A stretch of 5,265 bases of DNA from Euryarchaeota archaeon UBA60. Lineage in GTDB: Archaea > Thermoplasmatota > Poseidoniia > Poseidoniales > Poseidoniaceae. A model generated the notes under the pieces. That model did no database searches and was not told the origin of the DNA. It saw nothing but the letters and a program-made list of their open reading frames with translations. The stretch lies in assembly GCA_002503395.1 (NCBI GenBank), contig DARQ01000090.1, positions 814 through 6,078 on the forward strand, read 5' to 3'. The position numbers and the translations under genes are program-made. This document shows positions 1 through 5,265 of this stretch, one piece after another (position 1 is the first letter of the stretch; every line of letters begins with the position of its first letter).

Positions 1-1490
1 ATGTGGATTTCGTCTTCGAAAACAGGGCTTAACATATTCACCGCCTGAGTGGCACTGACCACACCTGTTGCACTCTCCCACTCTGCGATATCGTGATTTT
101 CCCAAGTGATGTCAGCCGGCGGCCAGGTCTCCTCAAGGTGCCAACGGCCATCGTGGGTCTGCATCTGCACATAGGACTCGGTCTCGTCGCCGACACCCTT
201 GAGCCAGTATTCGAACCAGTTGAAAATCTCGATTGCCCAATCCATGCGCGACATATTGGCGTAGGCCTCCTTGCCGTATCCACTGGCTAGATTTGAGTGA
301 GTCTCGCCCTGGTCTGGATAATTGTGCCCCCATTGCCCCATTATTCCGCGCACCGTCAGCCCCTTGTCGCGCAACATCTGATAGGCCGGAAACGCGTGGT
401 ATGGGTCGACATTCCAGTCCTGCATCCCCCATACGATGTAGACACTGCCGTTGTAATTGTCCAATACATCGCCCAAATGGTAACGCTCTTCCCAGTAATC
501 AGACCAATCAGCACCACCGAATTCCGCCGCCAGCGAAGTGGTTATCGGCATCGCCGGCCCGATGATATCATCACTGCAGATTCGCAGGTCATCGGTGGTC
601 ATGTCGGTGGTCGCACCTTGGTAGGCCAAGTCATAGCCGACAGCCCGGGCCTCACTAGAGCCATTACGATAGAACATCTGCTGGACGCCGATACTGCCTG
701 AAATCGGCACGATTGTCTTCAGGTGCTCGCTCGGGTTCTGCGCCGCCTCCCAATTGGTCGTTCCCGCATATGACTTACCCATCAGACCGACATTGCCGTT
801 TGACCATTCCTGAGTGCCGAGCCATTCTACCGCGGCCTGGATGCCGACCTGCTCGCCCAGTCCCTTGACGTCTTGACAGTGCGTTGATTTGCCTGAACCG
901 AAGGTCGAGACCTGTGCCAATGCGTAGCCGTGGGAAATGAATTCCTCAAATATCCACTGACCGACCCCGAGGTCTGGAATGGTGTTAGGATTGGAGTCAT
1001 CGACCTCGGTGCCGTAATCGTAGTAAGGGTGGATTGTGGCGATTACCGGGACTTTGACGCCTTCCGCAACATCTGGCATCCACAGTGCCAAGTGCATCAG
1101 CGCATCTTCCGGGTATCCTGCATCCTGCTCGCTCGCCGGTAGGTCGACAGGGATGAAGTGCTCGGTCATCGGCAGGATTTCGTAGGGCCCATCCTCTGGC
1201 AGCTGGCTACGCCAGGAATCCAAGGTCAGATTGAGTAGATGGCGGTCTTTCAGCGGCACATTACGCCAGTCATCAAGGTTTAGTTGGTCACCGAATTCAT
1301 CGCCGACAGCACCGGAGAAATTGACCACAGCAAGTATGGTGAAGACGAATATCACACCGCAGATTCCGCCGATTGCGTAGTTGAGGTCGCGTCGCTCACT
1401 TGCTCCGGCCACCTCGCCAACTGTACCATTGGCCTCGCCTGCAACATCATCCCCGGCCGCGGCCAGTTCCGCCACCAAGACCTCGGCCAT
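1..1490 (-). CDS. Membrane-anchored X-Pro dipeptidyl-peptidase-like (S15 family) serine hydrolase, C-terminus cut by window edge
   Basis: The minus frame is open for 496 codons from ATG 1490 to the window edge. Residues 1-37 are hydrophilic and acidic; about 38-59 (key run GGICGVIFVFTILAVVNF) form one membrane helix, so the catalytic part is probably outside the cell. The alpha/beta-hydrolase core shows an S15/CocE-type triad: Ser240 in GKSYAGT, Asp358 in GMQDWNVDP, His389 in GQWGHNYP. Residues 423-431 (NWFEYWLKG) and the later GRWHLEETWPP mark the passage into the PepX_C beta-sandwich, cut off here. The family removes X-Pro dipeptides or cleaves related amide and ester bonds, so a role in using external peptides is likely; exact substrate is not visible. 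It lies 63 bp after the four-helix gene on the same strand, probably one transcript. In-frame ATGs at 1502 and 1517 are alternative starts; none has a good Shine-Dalgarno. Family call firm, start uncertain. Confidence 0.88.
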   Translation of the reverse strand, partial: MAEVLVAELAAAGDDVAGEANGTVGEVAGASERRDLNYAIGGICGVIFVFTILAVVNFSGAVGDEFGDQLNLDDWRNVPLKDRHLLNLTLDSWRSQLPEDGPYEILPMTEHFIPVDLPASEQDAGYPEDALMHLALWMPDVAEGVKVPVIATIHPYYDYGTEVDDSNPNTIPDLGVGQWIFEEFISHGYALAQVSTFGSGKSTHCQDVKGLGEQVGIQAAVEWLGTQEWSNGNVGLMGKSYAGTTNWEAAQNPSEHLKTIVPISGSIGVQQMFYRNGSSEARAVGYDLAYQGATTDMTTDDLRICSDDIIGPAMPITTSLAAEFGGADWSDYWEERYHLGDVLDNYNGSVYIVWGMQDWNVDPYHAFPAYQMLRDKGLTVRGIMGQWGHNYPDQGETHSNLASGYGKEAYANMSRMDWAIEIFNWFEYWLKGVGDETESYVQMQTHDGRWHLEETWPPADITWENHDIAEWESATGVVSATQAVNMLSPVFEDEIH

Positions 1491-1511
1491 GCACGCCCCC
1501 ATAGGGGCGTG
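1491..1511 (-). promoter_or_regulatory. GC-rich stem-loop directly upstream of the S15 hydrolase start
   Basis: Read on the minus strand, CACGCCCC (1511-1504) and GGGGCGTG (1499-1492) pair perfectly over 8 bp, seven of them G-C, around the 4-base loop TATG. One base (1491) separates the stem from ATG 1490. The loop itself contains the alternative ATG at 1502. If translation begins at 1490 the hairpin lies in the leader and could limit ribosome access or stabilise a processed end between the two cotranscribed genes. If it begins at 1517 the hairpin is simply coding sequence. Structure is seen; role is inferred. Confidence 0.45.
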
Positions 1512-1553
1512 TCTCATCAAGGAAACGCCATCGACATCACATGGGGAAACTCA

Positions 1554-1961
1554 TTATTCGATGGCTTCTTTGAATTTATTCATCATCATCGCCGCATGGG
1601 CGAACATCATCACTGCCAGCGGTGCGTGAACCATTCCCAACCACATCTTACCTGCGCCCATCATCTCGCCAAGACCGAATTGCATGACCCACATCGCGAA
1701 AAGTCCGATAGACATACCCTTTAGTTTCCCATCGTGCTTGGAGATGATGACCAATACCAGAATCCCAAGTGTCAACATCAGGCCGAGATGTCCGGTGTAC
1801 TTGTGTGAGGAGACCAGATTCCAGCCTTCAAAGGTGTAGCCGAGCCGCCCCAACCCGGTCATCGCCTGACCGATAATCAATAACATCACCACAATATTGC
1901 CATACATGGCATATTTCAGCAGGTCGGTTTTCACTTCTACTTCAGAACTCGCTTCGCTCAT
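1554..1961 (-). CDS. Small four-helix membrane protein rich in His and Met (possible heme or metal binding), function unknown
   Basis: This is a 135-residue protein with four predicted membrane helices, about 21-38, 52-74, 83-101 and 106-127, after an acidic N-terminus (MSEASSEVEV). Histidines sit at or within helices: His53 and His58 at the start of helix 2 (SSHKYTGHLG), His112 and His122 in helix 4 (MVHAPLAVMMFAH). The last 45 residues carry many methionines (EMMGAGKMW, AVMMF, AAMMMNK). Paired histidines in a four-helix bundle recall b-type cytochromes such as the b561 group, and His/Met clusters can bind copper, but I do not recognise the family and no CXXCH heme motif is present. ATG 1961 is preferred: the 10-codon extension to TTG 1991 is unsupported, although a GAAGGA lies only one base before ATG 1961, too close for a normal Shine-Dalgarno. 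It is first in a probable two-gene transcript with the S15 hydrolase, and divergent from the cyclophilin gene. Confidence 0.75.
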   Translation of the reverse strand: MSEASSEVEVKTDLLKYAMYGNIVVMLLIIGQAMTGLGRLGYTFEGWNLVSSHKYTGHLGLMLTLGILVLVIISKHDGKLKGMSIGLFAMWVMQFGLGEMMGAGKMWLGMVHAPLAVMMFAHAAMMMNKFKEAIE

Positions 1962-2051
1962 ATCCTTCGGCAAAACCGACCAGTCCTTCAAGGATTAGGT
2001 GAAATCCGTAGCGGCGAACGATTATTCATACCTCGCTGCTGTGGCCAAATC
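1962..2051. promoter_or_regulatory. Divergent promoter region with one AT-rich TATA-like box
   Basis: This 90-bp spacer lies between two divergent genes. Its only AT-rich stretch is ATTATTCATA (2021-2030). On the plus strand it lies about 22-31 bases before ATG 2052, the spacing expected of an archaeal TATA box driving a leaderless transcript; no Shine-Dalgarno precedes that ATG, which fits. On the minus strand the same stretch (TATGAATAAT) would place a start near 2000 and a leader of about 40 bases before ATG 1961. Box sequence is weak, so this is a positional inference. Confidence 0.35.
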
Positions 2052-3314
2052 ATGAGCAGGGGGGTGGTGGTGCTGGTGCTGGCTCAGGTGGTCTTGTTGC
2101 TGAGTTTCACCTTGACCGGCTCAATCACCCAGCCCACTCTTGGGTCACAGGTCGAAGTCAGCGGCGATGATGGCGATTGGCGCAACCGTACCGTCGACCC
2201 GGCACTGTGGGCTGATGGGCCGGAATTGGAAGGCAGTCCGATGGATGAGCCGCAACTCGGAGACCCGGTGATAATCATCAATGTCAGTTATGTTCCAGGA
2301 CATTTACAAAGCCGTGTCGAAGGTGAAATCGTCATCGAGTTATTCGAGGAATGGGCGCCAATCACCGTTACCAATATGGTTGAGCATATCGAAATTGACC
2401 TCTACGACGGAATCTTCTTTCATCGGGTAATCGATGATTTCGTCACCCAGGGAGGTGATCCCGAGTGTACGACCCTAGGGATCTACCCTTCCACCAATCT
2501 GGCCTGTGGTAGTGGCGGTACCGGTGAGACGATTCCAATAGAATTCAACGAAAACCTCTCTCATGTAGATGGAGCAATGGGAATGGCCCGCGGCCAAGAA
2601 CTTGATTCGGCCGATTCGCAGTGGTATATCGCCGAGACCGAAGCACACAATCTGGACGAGGAGAACTCATCCAGCGGGGGATACGCAACCTTCGGAGTGG
2701 TGCGCGATGGAATGCGCCATGTTCGCTACATCGCCTTGACTCCAACCAGTGATGACCCCACCGGCCTGCCATTCCTACAGAATCCTGCATCGAGTGCCGG
2801 CAGGCCGGTCTATGAGGTCCACATTGATTCCATCAGTATGCTCGGCGTGGTCGGCGAGGATTCCTCGCTCAACCAAAATAACCTCAACGGCTCGATAAAT
2901 CAAGTGTCTGCAGTCGATGGTGTTGTATTTTTATTGGTAGTCGTGATGGGCTTCGTAGTCCTTTCTGTTGTTGTAATGGCGATGGTCTCGACAGCAATCG
3001 TTCGCCACCATCGGGGGCAAGAATTAATTCAGATGGACGCCGCGAATCTCGGTAATTCTTTCCTCAAATATGGAATGTTCTGGCCAATATTCGCGATACT
3101 GTTTTCCTTCGGTGCGTATACTACTTTTGAACACCTATACAGCAAATCTTTCACCTCTCCGTATTATTTTGAAAATCTTTTTATCTGCATGGCATATATT
3201 GTTGGAGTAATAATTTGCATTATTGCTTGGGTTATCCACTTGAACACAACTACCGTGGTTCAGTTGACGGCTTCCTTGGTAACTCCCAAGGAAGGCGCTG
3301 AGCCACGACAGTGA
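2052..3314 (+). CDS. Exported cyclophilin-type peptidyl-prolyl isomerase with a three-helix C-terminal membrane module
   Basis: This 420-residue protein starts with a signal peptide or signal anchor (Arg3, then a hydrophobic run to about 22). A linker leads to a cyclophilin domain at about 90-262. The signature FHRVIDDFVTQGGDP (123-137) is clear. Matched to human cyclophilin A, Arg125, Phe130, Gln133, Ala179 and Gln190 are kept. Met61 is replaced by Val131, Phe113 by Tyr192, Trp121 by Asn200 and His126 by Tyr211, so activity is likely but cyclosporin binding is doubtful. Cys139 and Cys152 bound a surface insertion and could form a disulfide, supporting an external location. Helices follow at about 289-317, 338-357 and 373-396, with RHHRGQ after the first suggesting the cytoplasmic side. 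The role would be proline isomerisation during folding of exported proteins at the membrane face. The helix-coding part is strikingly AT-rich. ATG 2052 is chosen because it immediately precedes the export signal. Confidence 0.9.
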   Translation: MSRGVVVLVLAQVVLLLSFTLTGSITQPTLGSQVEVSGDDGDWRNRTVDPALWADGPELEGSPMDEPQLGDPVIIINVSYVPGHLQSRVEGEIVIELFEEWAPITVTNMVEHIEIDLYDGIFFHRVIDDFVTQGGDPECTTLGIYPSTNLACGSGGTGETIPIEFNENLSHVDGAMGMARGQELDSADSQWYIAETEAHNLDEENSSSGGYATFGVVRDGMRHVRYIALTPTSDDPTGLPFLQNPASSAGRPVYEVHIDSISMLGVVGEDSSLNQNNLNGSINQVSAVDGVVFLLVVVMGFVVLSVVVMAMVSTAIVRHHRGQELIQMDAANLGNSFLKYGMFWPIFAILFSFGAYTTFEHLYSKSFTSPYYFENLFICMAYIVGVIICIIAWVIHLNTTTVVQLTASLVTPKEGAEPRQ

Positions 3315-3378
3315 TTCCGATAACCACAATCAGCAGGAGAGCAAAGCCATAACTAATTCCTTCTGCCCATGATTCCAC
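3250..3378 (-). CDS. Possible 42-residue single-helix membrane protein, GTG start (unproven)
   Basis: A short minus-strand frame begins at GTG 3378 and stops at TAG 3252-3250. The product reads MESWAEGISYGF, then ALLLIVVIGITVVA, then a proline- and arginine-containing tail (QRLPWELPRKPS). That is a well-formed membrane helix with an acidic start and a positive tail. It begins 68 bases after the taw2 stop on the same strand and could be cotranscribed. Against it: there is no in-frame ATG back to the upstream TAA near 3402, the only ribosome-site-like match (AAGGT) is some 13 bases away, and the last 21 codons plus the stop lie antisense to the end of the cyclophilin gene. I do not recognise it. 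It may be chance. Confidence 0.3.
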   Translation of the reverse strand: MESWAEGISYGFALLLIVVIGITVVAQRLPWELPRKPSTEPR

Positions 3379-3379
3379 C

Positions 3380-3432
3380 GTAGTTTTGCAATACCTTTTG
3401 AAAATACTTGATTACTGAGTGGTGGGTTTTAT
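3380..3432. terminator. Convergent T-rich termination region
   Basis: Between the ends of the convergent cyclophilin and taw2 genes the plus strand carries T4 runs at 3384-3387, 3396-3399 and 3427-3430. An A4 run at 3401-3404 gives a T4 run on the minus strand. TTTTGAAAA at 3396-3404 is self-complementary apart from its centre. Archaeal termination commonly uses short oligo-T stretches without a strong hairpin, so this could stop transcripts from both sides. If the mini-gene at 3378 is real, minus-strand transcripts must read through. Confidence 0.35.
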
Positions 3433-3446
3433 TCAAGTTCATCAGG

Positions 3447-4418
3447 TTATGAATTATTCTCATTACCAGAATATTCCTTGGGCTGTGCTTTCAGGATGAG
3501 TACGCAGTGGCGTATGTGTGGGGCGTACCACTTGACCTTGCGAATCTCGATGATTTCCAGTTCCCATTGGCGATTTTCCATCTGAGCCAAAGTGTTGAAA
3601 GTACTCAGGGTTTTGTCACCCCAAGCCCCTATATCGCCCGGATTTTTGTCGACCACATTCATGTGGACGTGTAAAACCCCACCGTCCGGCTTGAGACAAC
3701 GCACCGCCAATGGCCATGACGCTTCGGAAGAGGGAAGAAGTCCGAGTAATACCCGGTCAGCGATTCCGGCCAGTGCTGGTGCGGTTTCTTGGTTATCACC
3801 TTCGTGAATGGTGCATTGCTCAGCTACCCCATTGAGTTCCAGTCCGGTGCGCAGAGCAGTGATGCTGTCGGGATTCATCTCGCAAGCGTGCACGTGGGCA
3901 ACGCCGGCATTGACCAATAATGGCAGTGAATAATAGCCGATGCCGCAAAACAGGTCGACCACGACCTCACCTTGGGCGGCAATCGTGCCGGTCCACCCGC
4001 GCTCGGAGATATTTCCAGCTGAAAACATCACCTTGGTGGCGTCGAAACAGTAGGTGACACCATGTTCTCGGTGCTCGACCCAGCCATCATCTCCCAACAG
4101 TAGTTCGGCATGGCTGTGTCGCATCACGCCTGCGTCAACATCGGCCTGACGACCGAGACGCATTGCATTCAGGGCTGTGGCAACGACCAGCCAGAACCCC
4201 TCATCGAGGGTGATATTTCGCCATTTTTCGCTGCTGAAGGCGGTCTTTGGCAGTAAAACAAGATTTCCGAGACGCTGCCACTTCTTCGGCAGGTCGTCGA
4301 GCAGGTCGATGCTCAGGTCAGCGTCAGTTTCACTAAGAACTGCCGCTACTGCGTTGGCTAAGCAATGGTGGGGGTTGTAAGTACGCTCATGAGGGCCAGT
4401 GTCGGGCAAATTTTGCAT
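3447..4418 (-). CDS. taw2: tRNA wybutosine-synthesis aminocarboxypropyltransferase, Taw2/TYW2 family
   Basis: This 323-residue enzyme should move the 3-amino-3-carboxypropyl group from S-adenosylmethionine to 4-demethylwyosine at position 37 of phenylalanine tRNA, a middle step of wybutosine-type base synthesis, in the cytoplasm. Residues 49-57 (RLGNLVLLP) and 113-136 (GWVEHREHG ... MFSAGN) match the N-terminal part of the family. The Rossmann core has VVDLFCGIGYYSLP (153-166), the acidic ACEMNP (178-183) and EGDN (206-209). GLLPSSEASWPLA (226-238) stands where Trm5 methyltransferases have an NPP-type motif, and closely recalls the eukaryotic TYW2 version, which favours Taw2 over Trm5. VKWYAPHIRH (295-304) is the usual C-terminal signature. 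The start is ATG 4418, set by AGGAGG at 4434-4429 ten bases upstream; ATG 4427 abuts that site and is unlikely, and the longer frame to TTG 4484 is unsupported. It is divergent from the exported-protein gene. Confidence 0.87.
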   Translation of the reverse strand: MQNLPDTGPHERTYNPHHCLANAVAAVLSETDADLSIDLLDDLPKKWQRLGNLVLLPKTAFSSEKWRNITLDEGFWLVVATALNAMRLGRQADVDAGVMRHSHAELLLGDDGWVEHREHGVTYCFDATKVMFSAGNISERGWTGTIAAQGEVVVDLFCGIGYYSLPLLVNAGVAHVHACEMNPDSITALRTGLELNGVAEQCTIHEGDNQETAPALAGIADRVLLGLLPSSEASWPLAVRCLKPDGGVLHVHMNVVDKNPGDIGAWGDKTLSTFNTLAQMENRQWELEIIEIRKVKWYAPHIRHCVLILKAQPKEYSGNENNS

Positions 4419-4428
4419 TGATACCATT

Positions 4429-4434
4429 CCTCCT
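4429..4434 (-). promoter_or_regulatory. Shine-Dalgarno site of taw2
   Basis: The minus strand reads AGGAGG at 4434-4429, within GAGGAGGA. It is the strongest ribosome site in the window and lies 10 bases before ATG 4418. It directly touches ATG 4427, so it supports the 4418 start. It also implies that taw2 has a leader, unlike the neighbouring genes. Confidence 0.7.
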
Positions 4435-4464
4435 CGGTCAGTCTGAGCAGGTCGTGCAGTAAAG

Positions 4465-4476
4465 TCTGTTATATGC
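4465..4476. promoter_or_regulatory. TATA-like box in the divergent taw2 / exported-protein spacer
   Basis: GTTATATG (plus, 4468-4475) reads CATATAAC on the minus strand. For taw2 the predicted start would fall about 25 bases on, near 4445, leaving a leader that contains the AGGAGG site. For the plus gene the start would fall near 4497, about 14 bases before ATG 4511. One nearly symmetric box may serve both directions. Position and base content support it; no start site is mapped. Confidence 0.4.
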
Positions 4477-4482
4477 CGACAC

Positions 4483-4506
4483 AACCCCCTGTGTACAACT
4501 GGGGTT
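4483..4506. promoter_or_regulatory. 24-bp interrupted palindrome, candidate operator
   Basis: AACCCC (4483-4488) and GGGGTT (4501-4506) are exact inverted repeats placed symmetrically around the central palindrome TGTACA (4492-4497); three unpaired bases lie on each side of the centre. Nine of twelve positions per half-site match. It starts about 8 bases after the TATA-like box and ends 4 bases before ATG 4511, over the predicted transcription start, where a bound dimeric repressor would block the plus gene. The symmetry is seen; operator function is inferred. Confidence 0.4.
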
Positions 4507-4510
4507 TACC

Positions 4511-5265
4511 ATGCGTGCCGGTCTGAAAAAAATCCATTCTGCTTCTCTGATGACCCTACTCCTATTCCTACCGGCGATGCTGGCATTGGTGCCAACTGCT
4601 TCTTCCTCCACCCATGAACTTTTGTGTTATTATCCAGAAGAGCCCGGATTCTGTGATGAATGGGATCGGGATGATGACCAGACACCTTCGTCACAGACGT
4701 GGATTAATTCCCAATACAACTTCAATATGATTGATACTTCCCAAGTTGAACTGGTGATGGTTTGGGCGATACATGAGTTTGAAAGAGAATCATTTGGCGA
4801 AGTCTTTGACATGTTCCACCTCGGGGAAGGTTCGGAACCAGCCCGCGATGGTATTCCAGCAGACTATATTCGTAATTACATCGGGGTCGAATCAGCCGGC
4901 CTTGGAACTCCCACGGTCGGTCAGAAACTACTGAGTGAGGCGGAAGGAATCATCGTCGACATGCTCGATAATGGTTTTGGTGCGCAAACCCAGGCCACCG
5001 CGGAATTTGTCGATTCAGCAATTGTCGCTGGCTCGCCTATATCGTGTGAAAGCGACCCGACCAAGGATGCCATCGGCGAGCCTGGAGTCATTCAGGATAA
5101 TGCATATTGGCCGGCTCTATGCCTGAAAGTAACCGCTACGGTGGATCTCGATGCCTCGGCGGTGAATATCGATTCGGATGCAGATATCGAGAGAACCTAC
5201 CGTGGCCTACTGATAATGGGCGCCGAAATCGCCACCGGTTTCACTCTACAATCGCCAGCCGGCCA
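4511..5265 (+). CDS. Exported protein of unknown function, C-terminus cut by window edge
   Basis: The frame from ATG 4511 is open to the right edge for 251 codons plus two bases. It opens with a typical signal peptide: Arg2, Lys6 and Lys7, a hydrophobic core at about 11-27 (SLMTLLLFLPAMLALV) and small residues PTASSS, with likely cleavage near Ala30. The mature start holds Cys39 and Cys48 followed by an acidic stretch CDEWDRDDD (48-56); a second pair, Cys179 and Cys204, lies further on. Both pairs could be disulfides, and the Asp cluster could bind calcium. The rest alternates hydrophobic and polar stretches in a way that suggests beta-sheet, with no catalytic motif or membrane helix visible. 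I do not recognise a family; a cell-surface or secreted protein is the safest reading. It is divergent from taw2 and preceded by a TATA-like box and a 24-bp palindrome. GGGG at 4501-4504 is at most a weak ribosome site. Confidence 0.8.
   Translation, partial: MRAGLKKIHSASLMTLLLFLPAMLALVPTASSSTHELLCYYPEEPGFCDEWDRDDDQTPSSQTWINSQYNFNMIDTSQVELVMVWAIHEFERESFGEVFDMFHLGEGSEPARDGIPADYIRNYIGVESAGLGTPTVGQKLLSEAEGIIVDMLDNGFGAQTQATAEFVDSAIVAGSPISCESDPTKDAIGEPGVIQDNAYWPALCLKVTATVDLDASAVNIDSDADIERTYRGLLIMGAEIATGFTLQSPAG

Noticed and set aside
233..701. Two overlapping plus-strand frames antisense to the S15 hydrolase
   Set aside because: They mirror a gene with an intact catalytic triad and read as proline/arginine/histidine-rich shadow protein.
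1284..1724. Plus-strand open frame of 146 codons
   Set aside because: It lies antisense across the peptidase start and the four-helix gene, has a composition without domain or signal features, and both minus-strand genes are well supported.
1962..1991. TTG start at 1991 for the four-helix protein
   Set aside because: It adds ten residues without a ribosome site; ATG 1961 gives a natural acidic N-terminus.
1992..2007. Inverted repeat GGATT / AATCC in the divergent spacer
   Set aside because: Five-base arms with a six-base gap are expected by chance at this length.
3135..3329. Minus-strand frame of 64 codons over the cyclophilin end
   Set aside because: It is mostly antisense to the membrane module and shows no coherent protein features; the neighbouring frame at 3250-3378 is more convincing.
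3447..4418. Trm5 (tRNA guanine-37 N1-methyltransferase) as identity
   Set aside because: The Trm5 NPP-type catalytic motif is replaced by GLLPSSE, and the MFSAGN and RLGNLVLLP segments are of the TYW2 type.
4419..4484. TTG 4484 or ATG 4427 as start of taw2
   Set aside because: TTG 4484 would lie beside the palindrome and before the AGGAGG site; ATG 4427 directly touches that site, leaving no spacer. ATG 4418 has proper spacing.
4506..4812. Two minus-strand frames antisense to the exported-protein gene
   Set aside because: The plus frame has a clear signal peptide and stays open for over 250 codons; the minus frames have no features.
1..5265. CRISPR array, insertion sequence, tRNA or rRNA
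   Set aside because: No regularly spaced direct repeats, transposase motifs, terminal inverted repeats or tRNA-like cloverleaf were seen on either strand by eye.

Overview
The window looks archaeal. The best single clue is a wybutosine-pathway enzyme of the Taw2/TYW2 family, which bacteria do not have. Moderate GC, weak or absent Shine-Dalgarno sites, TATA-like boxes and a run of acidic, membrane-anchored or exported proteins (S15 peptidase, extracytoplasmic cyclophilin) fit a planktonic euryarchaeon of the Marine Group II/III (Poseidoniales-like) type. That lineage is an inference from general character, not from a marker gene.

Layout, left to right. (1) A minus-strand pair: a His/Met-rich four-helix membrane protein (1554-1961), then downstream a membrane-anchored X-Pro dipeptidyl-peptidase-like hydrolase (1490 down to 3, running off the left edge). 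A GC-rich perfect stem-loop lies between them, directly before the hydrolase start. (2) A 90-bp divergent spacer with one AT-rich box. (3) A plus-strand cyclophilin (2052-3314) with an N-terminal export signal and a three-helix C-terminal membrane module encoded by much more AT-rich DNA. (4) A short convergent region with T-runs and a possible 42-codon membrane mini-gene on the minus strand (3250-3378). (5) A minus-strand taw2/TYW2-type gene (3447-4418) with a clear Shine-Dalgarno that fixes its start. (6) A 92-bp divergent spacer with a TATA-like box and a 24-bp interrupted palindrome. (7) A plus-strand exported protein of unknown function (4511 to the right edge, incomplete).

The genes do not form one pathway. 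Peptidase, cyclophilin and the unknown exported protein share a theme of protein processing and folding outside the membrane; taw2 is tRNA housekeeping. No mobile element, CRISPR array, tRNA or rRNA was seen. The items most worth a second look are the stem-loop before the peptidase, the palindrome before the exported protein, the cyclophilin-membrane fusion and the possible mini-gene. None amounts to a demonstrated new system.
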